NCBI GenBank assembly: GCA_032622095.1
Contig: CP136064.1
Coordinates: 140,385,954-140,449,953 of the forward strand
Length of the DNA: 64,000 nt
Reading direction: 5' to 3'
Source: Siphonodentalium dalli
Taxonomy: Eukaryota; Mollusca; Scaphopoda; Gadilida; Siphonodentaliidae
Each line of letters starts with the position of its first letter. The stretch's first letter is position 1. Under the pieces are notes generated by a model. That model worked only from the letters and a program-made list of their open reading frames with translations, was not told the DNA's origin and made no database searches. Below are positions 1-11,095 of this stretch, in pieces. Both the position numbers and the translations under genes were made by a program.

Positions 1-400
1 AATTCACTGATTGGCTTGATGCACTGATGACAGTTATTTTATAGCCATTGATAGTCACATTAATGTTTGAGACAGTTGCTCGCTCTTTTTCCATGCAAAC
101 GATGATATATGCTTTAGTTAGATCAGGACAAGTTTATTTATTTAAGTTTTACATTTCTCGAAGCTTCTTTCCGGAGGGTGTGTCGACGGAATTTGTTCAC
201 CCCACAGTCCCATATGCAACATGCCATAGCTTAATATCATCTCCGCTGGGGCTCATATGAGGTCGTTAACCGTTAAATATTGATTATACATGTATTTCGA
301 ATATTTTATTGCATAAACATGTGCGATCGTTAATCTAATGACCAGTAGTGGTTACTGTTAACAGTTACCATAAATTGTATTGTGTACGTTTGTCATTTAA

Positions 401-544
401 GAAATAAATACACGGTGTATCTGTGTGTATGGTCAAGTTGTACCACAAAAAACTGATTGTAGGACGACGCGTAGCGGAGTCCTACAATCAGTTTTGTGTG
501 GTACAACTTGACCATACACACCGATACACCGTGTATTTATTTCT
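401..544. repeat. Short fold-back palindrome
   Basis: Two arms of about 65 bp (401-465 and 480-544) are near-perfect reverse complements around a short centre that reads gacgcgtagcg. The arms begin with gaaataaatacacggtgtat and its complement. There is no coding content. It looks like a small non-autonomous fold-back or MITE-type element. A similar layout with a different sequence recurs at 41685-41832. Confidence 0.75.
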
Positions 545-1324
545 TTTGTAATACGACTGAAGGTTTATGGTCACAAATCGACTGAATAGTCAACGAAATA
601 CTGCGCTTTTTCGGTCTCAGGTGAGAAAACATTTCGTGATGTAATTCGTATTGGGCGTACTCGATTTCTTTGCATGGAGTACTCTGGTAATTTGTTTGCG
701 TAAATAATCGTTGTGATTGGCTAAAAAACGATGTGTTTTCAGCGGCGCCCGTGCCTTTCATTTAAATTGTACAGGAAATACGATTTCGGCCCTTTCGACA
801 ATCCCGGGGCCAGCCACCCCAAACCACCAACTTCACATTGCGGTCATTTCTGTGTTGAACGTTGTTGGGACAACATGAATATGATCATCGACTATGGACC
901 ATTTTCCTTACACAAAGCGATCTAAATGATCTAGTTTACTAAACTATTCTTATTCCCCTTCTGTACTGGTGAACAAACGCTTTCATTTTTAACTTGATTC
1001 CGAAATATCGAATATGATCGAGATTCGAATCGACGAATGCACAGCCCGGCCCCATGGATTTATTTTGTCATTTAATATATACTTATTAAGTAACTTTCTT
1101 TGGTCGTAACATATATCAATATACCATAACATCATTTGGACCATATTCATTGGCAACCAAACTGGTTTCAAGCTACAAATCGCTAGAAAATTCGCAAGAT
1201 TGTCAAGATGTAGCAAAATTCAAATGGGTTACGGGTGCGGGTGTACTCCGTTGATGCCCCGTTTGCGCGGAGTTAGAAAAGACGGGAAAAGTCGCGTGCG
1301 GCGATCTGAATAAACCGATTTTTT
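545..1324. other. No gene seen
   Basis: Only short ORFs on both strands, with no recognisable domain, splice-bounded exon or repeat family. The segment 1-400 is likewise featureless. Confidence 0.5.
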
Positions 1325-2045
1325 CGTGGTACAACCCATACAAAAATGTACCAAGGTATTTACCAAGGTAAATTTTACCATGGTATTTGTACCACGGTCA
1401 ATTGATCACGTCGGTAAATTTTACCAAGGTGAATTTTAGTGCTTTACCAAGGTAAAAATTTACCAAGGTATTTACCGAGGTAAATTTTACCATGGTTTTT
1501 GACCCGGTCAATTGATCACGTCGGTAAATTTTACCAAGGCGAAAAAATCACGGTAAAACTTTACCATGGTGAAAATACCATGGTAAAAGAACCTCGGTAA
1601 ACTGTTGAAATACTACTGTATTTTTACCACGGTGAATTTAGCATGGTAAATTTTACCAAGATGTTCTACCAAGGTATTTGACCTTGGTAGAACACCTTAG
1701 TAAAATATGCCACGCTATATTCACTGTGGAAAAATACTGAGGTATTTCAACAGTTTACCCAGGTTCTTTAACCGTGGTATTTTCTAGAGTACCTAGTAAA
1801 AAAGTTGAATATATCAAGGTATATTCCCAGAATTTACATGTATATGTGAATCTAGAATGGTAAAAATCCACCAAGGAAATTTGACGCAGTATCGATTTAC
1901 CAATGAATAAGTACTAGGGTATGTCAGTTGAAAGTACCATGATAATTAATAGGTAAATAAATATTGGAATCTACCCTGGTAGAAGAACCAGGTGACACTT
2001 TGAAAATACCAAGGTGTAGTACGCACAGCTATCATTTAATTTAAT
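1325..2045. repeat. Cluster of TTACCnnGGTAA quasi-palindromes
   Basis: The segment is packed with short self-complementary words built on ACC-NN-GGT, such as taccaaggta, taccatggta, taccgaggta and taccacggtc, usually flanked by TT and AA. Spacing is irregular (roughly 15-40 bp), and the words decay toward 2045. The same word family returns at 9880-11095. It does not look coding. It could be a degenerate satellite or an array of small palindromic sites. Confidence 0.7.
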
Positions 2046-2790
2046 TGAACCGATATACACACATCTACAATATCTAGTACTGGTATTAAGCATCTGTGAT
2101 GTAATATTGCACGTCAGTTTTGGGGGAATTGATCAATGATATAAATTAGTATAATTGAGAAATGTTTGTTTAATATTCTATTTCTAGTTCATGTCGATTA
2201 TTCCCCGCTGGCCTCCGCTGATGCTGCTTCTTCGCCTCTTCCTTCAAGCGTTTGCTGCAGTTCGCAAATTTTTGCGCGATGTATTTGCGAACTTCTCCAT
2301 TTGTCCTCATCGGATACGTTGTCAAGACACGATCTGGAAAATAACATTATTTTTATTTATTTTTTTATTACGTCCATATCTGTAGCAATTAGCAAACAGG
2401 TTAATTTATACTAGTTTACTGTCATTCAAGTCATGTCGGTACTGAAATTACATGTCCCATCAATAATAACGAAGCAGTCCATGGAAGTTTTAACATGATA
2501 CAGGTATAACTAACTATAAGAGATTTTCAGAACAAAGAAGCAATATTTTCCTTAAATGAACTAACTATATCTGTAGATTCAAGAAAAACTAGTTATGGCG
2601 TAACATCAGTTATCATGGAATTGCCCATCTATCGGCTATCTCGGCGTCATAGCTTGTGTCAGATGTCTTAATTCACACATACATGCATGTACATGTAGAT
2701 ATAAGCAGTTAAAACCTGTCTTAACTCGATATTTTGGTGTTTGCATTTACATCACATATTTTTCTACCCTTTTTAGGAACGGGGCCCATA

Positions 2791-3138
2791 CTATAGAATC
2801 CTATTAGGGCCACTTCCTAATGGCGCTTTCGGCGCGCGCCGAAAGCGACAAAAAGTGCGCCATTAGTAACGCGCCGAAAGCGACAAAATATGCGCCGTTA
2901 CGGCGCACATTTTGTCGCTTTCGGCGCGTTACTAATGGCACACTTTTTGTCGCTTTCGGCGCGCGCCGAAAGCGCCATTAGGCATACTATTAGGTCCACT
3001 CCCTAATGGCGCGCGCCGGAAGCGACAAAAAGTGCGCCATTAGGGTATATTTCGGCGCGTTAATAATGGCGCACTTTTTGTCGCTTTCGGCGCGCGCCGA
3101 AAGCGCCATTAGGAAGTGGCCCTAATAGGATTCCATAC
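2791..3138. mobile_element. GC-rich TIR (MITE-like) element, copy 1
   Basis: Long terminal inverted repeats read gaatcctattagggccac on the left and the complement ending in ggattccatac on the right, and a 4-bp direct repeat CATA flanks both sides (2787-2790 and 3139-3142). The inside is a set of nested palindromes made of ggcgcgcgccgaaagcgac and gtgcgccattag words, strikingly GC-rich against AT-rich surroundings. There is no transposase ORF, so it is a non-autonomous DNA element. A second copy with the same ends lies at 63095-63532. Confidence 0.75.
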
Positions 3139-3547
3139 CATACCCTTCTATTCCAATTGGGAAAATTAGCGTCAAAACTTGAAATTGGGATTTTTTACGA
3201 GTCGAAAGGAACATGTCGGTACTACCATATTGTGAAAAACACCTCATAACAAGAACTGTTACTAATAGTAGGCCAACAAACAATGTTATATGTATCTTAG
3301 TGTACTTGCTTGTACTATCTATGAACAAAAAATGTAAGAAAGAATTTATTTTTTTTGGAATCAGTTGGAATTGGGGATTTTTTTTTTGTAATTTGGGAAA
3401 ATACATGCCTATTTACGAGTGGGAATGGGGTCGATTTTCGGACCTACCATCATGCAACCATGCAGTTGTATCCCTTTCGGCCTGAGTGGGCTATGTATAT
3501 ATCCCAATCGGCAAGTGTGCCGGACCTGATTACTTTAAAATAAAGAC
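3139..3547. other. No gene seen
   Basis: AT-rich sequence with short overlapping ORFs on both strands; none has a recognisable motif. Confidence 0.45.
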
Positions 3548-3904
3548 TCACGTACCTCATCGTCACTGGCTTGAAGTTGTTCAAGTTCGATTTGGACTGA
3601 TTCATTTCCATCGTTAGCAAATCCGTAGTCTTGAAATGTCACATTGTCTCCAAACATACTTCCTCTGAGTCGATATCTTCAACTTGAAGCTCATATTCAA
3701 TATCTGACTGCGGAACTGACGGCCGTGGAACCATTGAATCCCGTGTTTCTTGTTGATCATTTAGCATGTTTAGTTGAACTTGTTCATTATCATTATGTTC
3801 AACTTGTTCCATTTAATTAGGTGTTGCAAAGTCTGAGTCATTTTACACTGTATTCACTTTGAGAATTGTGGCCGGCATCATTGTCACTTTCAGTTTCACT
3901 GTGT
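3548..3904 (-). pseudogene. Distal part of an acidic coding exon interrupted by the LTR element
   Basis: On the minus strand this segment encodes acidic, Ser/Asp/Glu/Gln-rich peptide in pieces. From 3900 down it reads SETESDNDAGHNSQSEYSVK. From the ATG at 3813 it reads MEQVEHNDNEQVQLNML and on to LQVEDIDSEEVC. A shifted frame then carries MFGDNVTFQDYGF to QLQASDDE. The last codon is followed by GTACGTGAG, a plausible splice donor at about 3547. Frame changes and stops between the pieces show decay. The N-terminal part lies beyond the LTR element at 9266-9408, so this was one exon before that insertion. The acidic Ser-rich style recalls N-terminal regions of some DNA-transposon proteins, but I cannot name the family. 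Confidence 0.4.
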
Positions 3905-5998
3905 TGTAACGTGGTGTGGGTCTTGACTATATTGTTGTTCTGTCGTGGTAGTGTGGGCTGTTTCCCCCTACTCGATGTTACAAAAACTAAAATATTGTTG
4001 TAGATCTTGCGATCTGTATAAATCTTGAACCGTATTCTGTGATTCTGGAGTTCTTGGAATCTGTGTTCTTGGCTTAGAGCTCGCTACGAAGGCCTAGTTA
4101 TATGATAATCCGTTATGGGTGAAAGTATCTAGTAAGCCCGTGGAGTACCAAGTTAACAGACAAATCCGTTATAAAACGGTATGATTTAATCATAAAAGTA
4201 TCTTCTCAGATGTGAATACAAGTATTTCAATGATGATACTCCACTGTAGGTCTGTGTGGGTAGAACTATCAGAATATATACGGCCTGATATACTTCCAAC
4301 TTAGCATAAAACCAGCTACAGTGTGAGCCAAGGTATGGCCGAGTCAAGTTAAATGACGAAGAAATGACAATTAGGCAATTCGCCAAATGTCTAAGAAATA
4401 TCCAAAGACAAGGGTGACACTCCGAAAAACCCTGTACCAAGTCTTGGTTAAAACGCCCTATGGGTCTTTAAATAAAAGTCAGTTCAGTACTGACAGCCGT
4501 TTACGCGAATACGTAATCCGTTGAAGTGTACCCACTGTAGGTAGCGTCGGCCCTTTTATACGACGCGACCCACAGTGGGTAGTAATTACTACCTACAAAC
4601 TACCCACAAATGATACCCACAGCTACCTTGAAACTAGAATGCACTCAGAGAGATGCCAACGTGCGCAAAAATGTAATAAAAAATAATTTCACTGTATTTT
4701 ACTTATTTATTTAATTTAATGTTAGCAAAAAAAGACAATTACCATTTCTCATTATATCACAGATAAAAGGCAAATTACTATATTAATCATTTTAAGTAAT
4801 TACAACCAAATCCATGTTGCCGAAAGGATGAGACTTTAATATCGATTACATTTTTTTCAGCGGCATATTTTCATTTTCCGATAGTCAAAGTTGACCAAAG
4901 GAGCAATTATAAGAAATAATGAATACCATTTGTGTAAATATTGATAGCAGCCAATATGCAACAATAAATATCAATAATTAATTAATAATTAATCAATAAC
5001 GATCATTTTTATGTAATAATAAACTTCTTCAAACGGTGTTGGTGTCAAAAAATGCGTTTTGTTTTATGTTACGTCATTCGTCGTATTTGACCCGGAACTC
5101 GGCTGAAGGTTAGGCTATTCAGCCTATTGCGTCGAATAACGAAATCGAGTTTTGAATGTCTCTCTCTTTTCCCGCACGATAAAAAGAGGTCTTCCCACGA
5201 ACCAAAAATGATCAAACTTCCCAATTATAAGTAAAAATACCCAAATGAAGTAGTCAATGTAGGTCCCGAAGGAGTCAATAGACTCTTTGATGTAGAGTTA
5301 TGATGGAGAAAATGTAGGTCGATCTATTTTTGTCAGAACTCTGACGTATTTTGACCTGGGAGAAAAAATCGAACTCGAGGCTCACTACGAGCATGCAAGT
5401 TTTAAATATAGAAACAGGGAATCCCGACAAAGGGCGATATCGGCGACAAACAAATAATCGAAAACAACACATAAAATAAACATAGCAAAAACGCGGCACA
5501 GTAAAAATGTCAGAACGTCACGAGGTTTTACGTCGTTTTTGGTGACGTCATGGAGTGAAACGGAGTAGGGTGACACCAACCTACAAATCTGTCTGATCGC
5601 CATACTGTTGCGCGAGCGCACGTAATAAGACGTTACGAAAACAGCGTCAGAAATCACTAAGGTAACAACTAAAGGCGGAAGTTACCAATGACGTCACGCT
5701 ATTTATAGGTTGACACGAAGAGTGGGAACATCCCAGAATGATATAAATACAATGTAACGACGATGTGAATGAGTGTGAATAAGATAAGAATTAGAACAGA
5801 TAGTTAGGTAATAATTAGATGAATTTGCAAATTAAGGGTTAGTTATCTGACAAATATAGGTAATATTAAGAATATGAATGCATAAAGTACAATTTGAAAT
5901 GAGGAAAGTGATCAAAAGTTACCGATCGACGAAATAACAACGAATGCATTGTAATTAATATAGTAATACAACGGAAGGTGCCCTGTAGCTATGCTACA
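3905..5998 (-). repeat. 3' LTR (long form)
   Basis: Matches 8164-9265 over 3905-4633 and 5626-5998. The 992 bp at about 4634-5625 are absent from the other LTR. The break point has AA microhomology and no target duplication, so a deletion in the 5' LTR is more likely than an insertion here. The extra segment has no convincing ORF. Confidence 0.85.
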
Positions 5999-6012
5999 CC
6001 ACCCCCTCCTTT
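5999..6012 (-). promoter_or_regulatory. Polypurine tract of the LTR element
   Basis: On the minus strand the bases just upstream of the 3' LTR read aaaggagggggtgg, a purine run with one T, in the place where plus-strand priming occurs in LTR retroelements. Confidence 0.7.
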
Positions 6013-6102
6013 GAAGAGAAGAGGTTCCCCTGAACCGGTAAACAATATACAATAGGTGTGCTAAATTATTATTATAATGTTGCCGATATTATGACATGTG
6101 AA

Positions 6103-6387
6103 TTAATAAGCAGGTAATCTTGGTTCTTCATATTCTTCCCTGTTTCTCTGGTTTTTCGACGCGAAAGTCTCTTCTTTGTTTCTCTTGTTCCTTCGTTTCT
6201 TGAAGCACTCCTTTTCTGAATGATTCTTTCTGAAGCAGTAACTGCATGATTGATTGTGTTCTTCTTCTCTGTTTATCTGGTTTCTCGACGTGTAAGTCTC
6301 TTCTTTGTTTCTGTCGTCCTTTCGTTTCTTGAAGCAATCCTTCTCTGAGTGATTCTTTCCGAAGCAATAACTGCATGATTCTTTGAG
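6103..6387 (-). CDS. Nucleocapsid-like double CCHC zinc-knuckle reading frame
   Basis: A frame one base back from the gag frame opens just after a TGA at 6390-6388 and runs 94 codons to TAA. It contains two retroviral-type knuckles with C-x2-C-x4-H-x4-C spacing, CSYCFGKNHSEKDC and CSYCFRKNHSEKEC, each followed by a Lys/Arg-rich stretch. They look like a duplication of one ~45-residue unit. Knuckles of this kind bind the element RNA during packaging. The gag frame reads through the same DNA with no knuckles, so either a one-base change or a -1 frameshift links them; no canonical slippery heptamer is present in the short window where the shift must occur. Confidence 0.7.
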   Translation of the reverse strand, partial: LKESCSYCFGKNHSEKDCFKKRKDDRNKEETYTSRNQINREEEHNQSCSYCFRKNHSEKECFKKRRNKRNKEETFASKNQRNREEYEEPRLPAY

Positions 6388-8012
6388 TCATTGATTAGCT
6401 TCGTTAATCTCGCAGCTCTCTCAATGTGTGGAGGAGTGCCGTATTGGCTGCCATCACCGTCGTCGATGTTGTTGTAGGAACCTTTTTCCATAACTGGTCG
6501 GACCCTCTGTTTGTCCCACACATTTCTTCTTTTTGAGCTCAGCTGAAAAGCTTCATATTTTAGAGCTAGCCCAAGAGCATTGTCTATGTTCTCTGTACTC
6601 GACTGGCAAATGGCCCATTCGATGTCCGGGTCATCTAGGGAGTTCCGGAAAGCATGAAACGCCAATGTATCCTTTATGTCCATAGATGCTGTAGGATAAG
6701 CCATCCTCACAAGGCGCTTAACATCTTGAGCCAATTCGGGTAGAGTTTCTCTGATTTTCCGACGCCTTGTATCTAGTTCAGCTCTATACCTCTCACATTG
6801 GTTGCTGGGCTCGAAACGAGATCTGAGTACCGCTAACATATTTTGATAATCATTCATTTGATCAGGTCTCAAGTCAGCGAGGACACTACGTGCAGGTCCC
6901 CTCATGTGTATGCCGAGCTGTATTAACTTGGTATCTTCTGACCACCCATTAGCTCTGGCCACCAGATCGAAGTGGACCTGGTAATCGGACCAGCGAGACG
7001 TACCATCATAGAAGTCTGGTTTTATCTCTTGTTCTCTCCGACTTCTGTAATAATCGAAGCCAAAATGTGGTCGATCCAACCCGAACTCTCTCGATCGTGA
7101 TATGTCGTCCCGATAACCGCCAGTATCACACGGTCCCCATCTAGCATCCACATTAGACGTCGAGACGCCCTGGGGTCTCTTGTTTTGCATGTTTTCATTC
7201 GGGTGTGTGTATTTCACATTGCATTCATGGCGGTTTTCTTCAAATTCGGTGGCCCTAAATACCATTTCATTATCCCTGTACTTTCTCTCTTGGTTCGGAA
7301 TCTCAGTATTTGACATTCGGGAACCCGTATCTGCGACCATTATGTATGCTTGCTGCGTCGGCCTAGGCGGGGAACAAAAACAGTCTGTATTTCTTTGGCG
7401 AGTTAAATTATCGTCACATTCCAAATTGGGTGACACTCTTTCGAAATATTGTGCCGGGCTGTTACACCTATCTTTGAATAGCGGCTTGCTGTTTTGTCTG
7501 AGTTCCTTATTCTCATTATGTACGCTACCGGTAGGCCTATGTCTCTTTATGTTGAGATTTGTACCATGCCGATTATGATTCGGATAAACTGGATCTGAAA
7601 ATTGACATCGTAAATTCTGAGACGAAATACTTGGCCTCTCGTCACAAACATTATCATGTGACCAATCGGAATCACCGATTGTTGTGCCCGTGATTGTGAT
7701 AGCAGGTCCTTCTGTGTCTTTATCGTGGACCTTGTGTCACTGCCTCGGGCGTAAATCTTCTGTGCCGACACACTGATCCGCCTCGGATGGACTCTCATCT
7801 GCACGACAAGTCTGGGTAGTGACCAGATTCATTATCTGTCTAAGATTTTCCGCCATCGTTTTCTCGAATTGCAGTCTCTCTTCTCTGTCAACTTCCCACA
7901 TTTTTTGTCTTTCCATTCTACCAGCTTCTATCAATTTCTCTAATCTGGTAAATTGCTCCTCTGCTGTCATTCCACTAGTTCTATACGTCTCTGACTCGTG
8001 CACACTTTCCAT
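6273..8012 (-). pseudogene. gag: Gag-like protein of the LTR element, one internal stop
   Basis: One minus-strand frame runs from ATG at 8012 (an open stretch extends to about 8127) to 6273, broken only by a TGA at 7739-7737 about 91 codons in. The first part is charged and helical (EEQFTRLEKLIEAGRMERQK). The C-terminal third has the retrotransposon-gag signature: FYDGTSRWSDYQVHFDLVAR, then GIHMRGPARSVLADL, LRSRFEPSNQCERYRAELDT and FRNSLDDPDIEWAI. This domain forms the particle shell in Ty3/gypsy-type elements. The frame passes over the knuckle region in the wrong register. With a stop and a frame change this copy probably does not make a full Gag, unless stop readthrough and frameshifting occur. 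Confidence 0.75.
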
Positions 8013-8142
8013 TTCTGAGTCTACTTCTTCCTCAATGGACTGATTCTCTACTCGTGTCTTGGTCTTTGGTTTCTTTGCCCGAGTTATTTCTGCACTTAAT
8101 TGTATAGGCCTACCAAATTCGAGCGATCACTGGTTTTCGTAA

Positions 8143-8160
8143 TCCGCAACGCTGCCACCA
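8143..8160 (-). promoter_or_regulatory. Primer-binding-site-like sequence
   Basis: Three bases inside the 5' LTR the minus strand reads TGGTGGCAGCGTTGCGGA. The leading TGG pairs with a tRNA CCA tail, as expected for minus-strand priming. The tRNA is not identified. Confidence 0.6.
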
Positions 8161-8163
8161 ATT

Positions 8164-9265
8164 TGTAACGTGGTGGGGGTCTTGACTATATTGTTGTTCT
8201 GTCGTGGTAGTGTGGACTGTTTCCCCCTACTCGATGTTACAAAAACTAAAATATTGTTGTAGATCTTGCGATCTGTATAAATCTTGAACCGTATTCTGTG
8301 ATTCTGGAGTTCTTGGAATCTGTGTTCTTGGCTTAGAGCTCGCTACAAAGGCCTCGTTATATGATAATCCGTTATGGGTGAAAGTATCTAGTAAGCCCGT
8401 GTAGTACCAAGTTAACAGACAAATCCGTTACAAAACGGTATGATTTAATCATAAAAGTATCTTCTCAGATGTGAATACAAGTATTTCAATGATGATACTC
8501 CACTGTAGGTCTGTGTGGGTAGAACTATCAGAATATATACGGCCTGATATACTTCCAACTTAGCATAAAACCAGCTACAGTGTGAGCCAAGGTATGGCCG
8601 AGTCAAGTTAAATGACGAAGAAATGACAATTAGGCAATTCGCCAAATGTCTAAGAAATATCCAAAGACAAGGGTGACACTCCGAAAAACCCTGTACCAAG
8701 TCTTGGTTAAAACGCCCTATGGGTCTTTAAATAAAAGTCAGTTGAGTACTGACAGCCGTTTACGCGAATACGTAATCCGTTGAAGTGTACCCACTGTAGG
8801 TAGCGTCGGCCTTTTTATACGACGCGACCCACAGTGGGTAGTAATTACTACCTACAAACTACCCACAAATGATACCCACAGCTACCTTGAAATAAGACGT
8901 TACGAAAACAGCGTCAGAAATCACTAAGGTAACAACTAAAGGCGGAAGTTACCAATGACGTCACGCTATTTATAGGTTGACACGAAGAGTGGGACAATCC
9001 CAGAATGATATAAATACAATGTAACGACGATGTGAATGAGTGTGAATAAGATAAGAATTAGAACAGATAGTTAGGTAATAATTAGATGAATTTGCAAATT
9101 AAGTGTTAGTTATCTGACAAATATTGGTAATATTAAGAATATGAATGCATAAAGTACAATTTGAAGTGAGGAAAGTGATCAAAAGTTACCGATCGACGAA
9201 ATAACAACGAATGCATTGTAATTAATATAGTAATACAACGGAAGGTGCCCTGTAGCTATGCTACA
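8164..9265 (-). repeat. 5' LTR (short form)
   Basis: A 1102-bp direct repeat of the 3905-5998 LTR, lacking 992 internal bases. Shared portions differ by scattered single bases (for example gtgtgggtc versus gtgggggtc). It would contain the promoter of the element, read on the minus strand. Confidence 0.85.
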
Positions 9266-9408
9266 GTGTGTTCACAAGTTGAAGTTCCACTTGCAGTCGA
9301 ATCGAAACGATCAGCGTCACACATCCAGCGTCTAGTTGTGCTTTTTTGAATATTCTCACTTGGGTCCTCCAAGTATCGTTTATAATGTTTAAGTTTGTCC
9401 TTCGACAT
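9266..9408 (-). pseudogene. N-terminal part of the exon split by the LTR element
   Basis: An ATG at 9408-9406 starts a minus-strand frame reading MSKDKLKHYKRYLEDPSENI and ending STASGTSTCEH just before the GTGT target duplication. The basic start then Ser/Thr-rich stretch continues, after a frame change, into the acidic peptide at 3904-3548. The gene was therefore interrupted within coding sequence. The family is not identified. A lone LTR excision footprint would not restore the frame. Confidence 0.4.
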
Positions 9409-9879
9409 AACGAGGAGAATGATTCGTTACTACTAGGCTTCAAAAACAAAATGAAAATATATACCGCCAAACACATTGGAACATTGGAAGTGAAGAGTGG
9501 AGGTCGTCGATCGATAAGTGAGAATTAACGAAACGGACAATTAAAAACGAACATGCTTAAAGCAGTTCATATTAGTATCATATAATGTATACATGACACA
9601 CATCAAATAATCAACCGACCAACTAGTTATATAATTCATGAAATATAAGTTTTTCGTGATTGCGTATGGCGATTTCGGACAGTAATTTATGCGCGGTTCG
9701 TTTCGTTTTTGTTTTGAACTCGTGTACTCTTTTTTTCTGTATATTAAATTAGAGTAATATTAACAATTATTAACTGGGAAACTGTAATAGGCCTAGCATG
9801 GTAAACAAACAAAAGGAGACATTTTACCTTTTACCTTTACACAATACATGGACATTTACCTGTTTACATGTTGCAAACA
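9409..9879. other. No gene seen
   Basis: AT-rich, no supported feature. Confidence 0.4.
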
Positions 9880-11095
9880 CATTATTAAAGTAACTTTTAC
9901 CATGGTAGACCACAATAAGTGGAAAATTACCATGGTATAATTATGGTGAGAACTCAGTAACTAACATGACTTCATGATACCACAGCATTGACGTTACTTT
10001 TATCATGGTAGAACATAGTATAGGTGGTAATTTCACATTGGTATTCTAAACTATATATGGGAAAAATACTGTGGCAGCAGTCTGGTGAGAACTGGATTAT
10101 CTGGAAAGTTTAATGTGGTAGTACTAGTATGCTGTGTTAAATACTCACAATAGAGTAGGTACCTTGTCTTGTCTTCTTAGAATTTCCCACATTGATTTTT
10201 CGTGGCACCACTTGGTTAAGTGGAATCCTGGTGCTCTAGGAATCCTAGAATATCCTAGAGAATCCTCACAATTTTACTCATATATGATTTATACGTATGT
10301 AAAAAGCTGTCCATGATTAGTTTCAGCAGGCTAACTAATAGTGAATTATGAAATAAATGGAGAAAAACCAATTTGTGGTTAGTAAAGAGTGATTAGCTAG
10401 GTATCAGTGACAATGGGCTCAGCCTGGATTGATGCCAAAAACCGAGTCCTCAACATATGAATATCATGCAGATATTCCCTACTGTAGAGTTCCATGATAT
10501 TTATGTCTTCTTCTGCAAGCTTGGCGACCTCAACAATTCTAGAGTGGGACGTTCTGGATTAGTTATGAGTAGAGGAGTCATCTGTACCACATTATATGGT
10601 ATTATACTGTGGAAGCATATATAGTCCAATGTAAAATATAGCTATGTAAGTTATAATATATATACCGAGGTAAGTCAAGAAATACCGAGATATACCAAGG
10701 TATATTTTGACTTACCGAGGTATACCTATGTAAGTTAATATATATACCGAGGTAAGTCCAGATATACCGAGATATACCAAGGTATATTTTGACTTACCGA
10801 AGTATACCTACGTACGTTAATATATATACCGAGGTAAGTTCAGATAACCCGAGATATACCAAGGTATATTTTGACTTACCAAGGTATATTTTGACTTACC
10901 AATGTATATCTTGACTTACCTAGATATATATTGGTTTACCTCGGTATATCTTGGTAAACTTACCAAGGTAAATAACATATTACCATGGTATCACCTAGGT
11001 ATATATTGGTTTACCGAGGTAATACATGGTTTACCGACGTATATATTGATTTACCTTGGTAAAACATTGGTAATATCTAGGTTTACCATGGTACA
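9880..11095. repeat. Second ACCnnGGT quasi-palindrome region with an 85-bp tandem array
   Basis: Diffuse taccatggta-type words occupy 9880-10130. At about 10640-10900 an ordered array of three units of roughly 85 bp contains taccgaggtaagtc, taccgagatataccaaggta and ttttgacttaccgaggta. More palindromic words (ttaccaaggtaa, ttaccatggta, accgaggtaa) follow to 11095. The same motif family as 1325-2045. Confidence 0.7.

Larger units (their letters stand above)
3905..9265 (-). mobile_element. Gag-only LTR retrotransposon (minus strand)
   Basis: Two direct terminal repeats (3905-5998 and 8164-9265) enclose 2165 bp holding only a gag-like gene and zinc knuckles. Read on the minus strand the LTRs begin TGTAGC and end TTACA, the host flanks are GTGT on both sides (3901-3904 and 9266-9269), a primer-binding-like TGG site follows the 5' LTR, and a purine tract precedes the 3' LTR. 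There is no room or sequence for protease, reverse transcriptase, RNase H or integrase. Shared LTR sequence differs at only about 1% of positions, so the insertion is young. It would need enzymes from a partner element. The gag fold and knuckles suggest Ty3/gypsy affinity; this is inference. Confidence 0.85.

Noticed and set aside
4634-5625. Extra LTR segment as a nested insertion
   Set aside because: No target duplication or terminal repeats at its edges; a deletion in the other LTR with AA microhomology is simpler.
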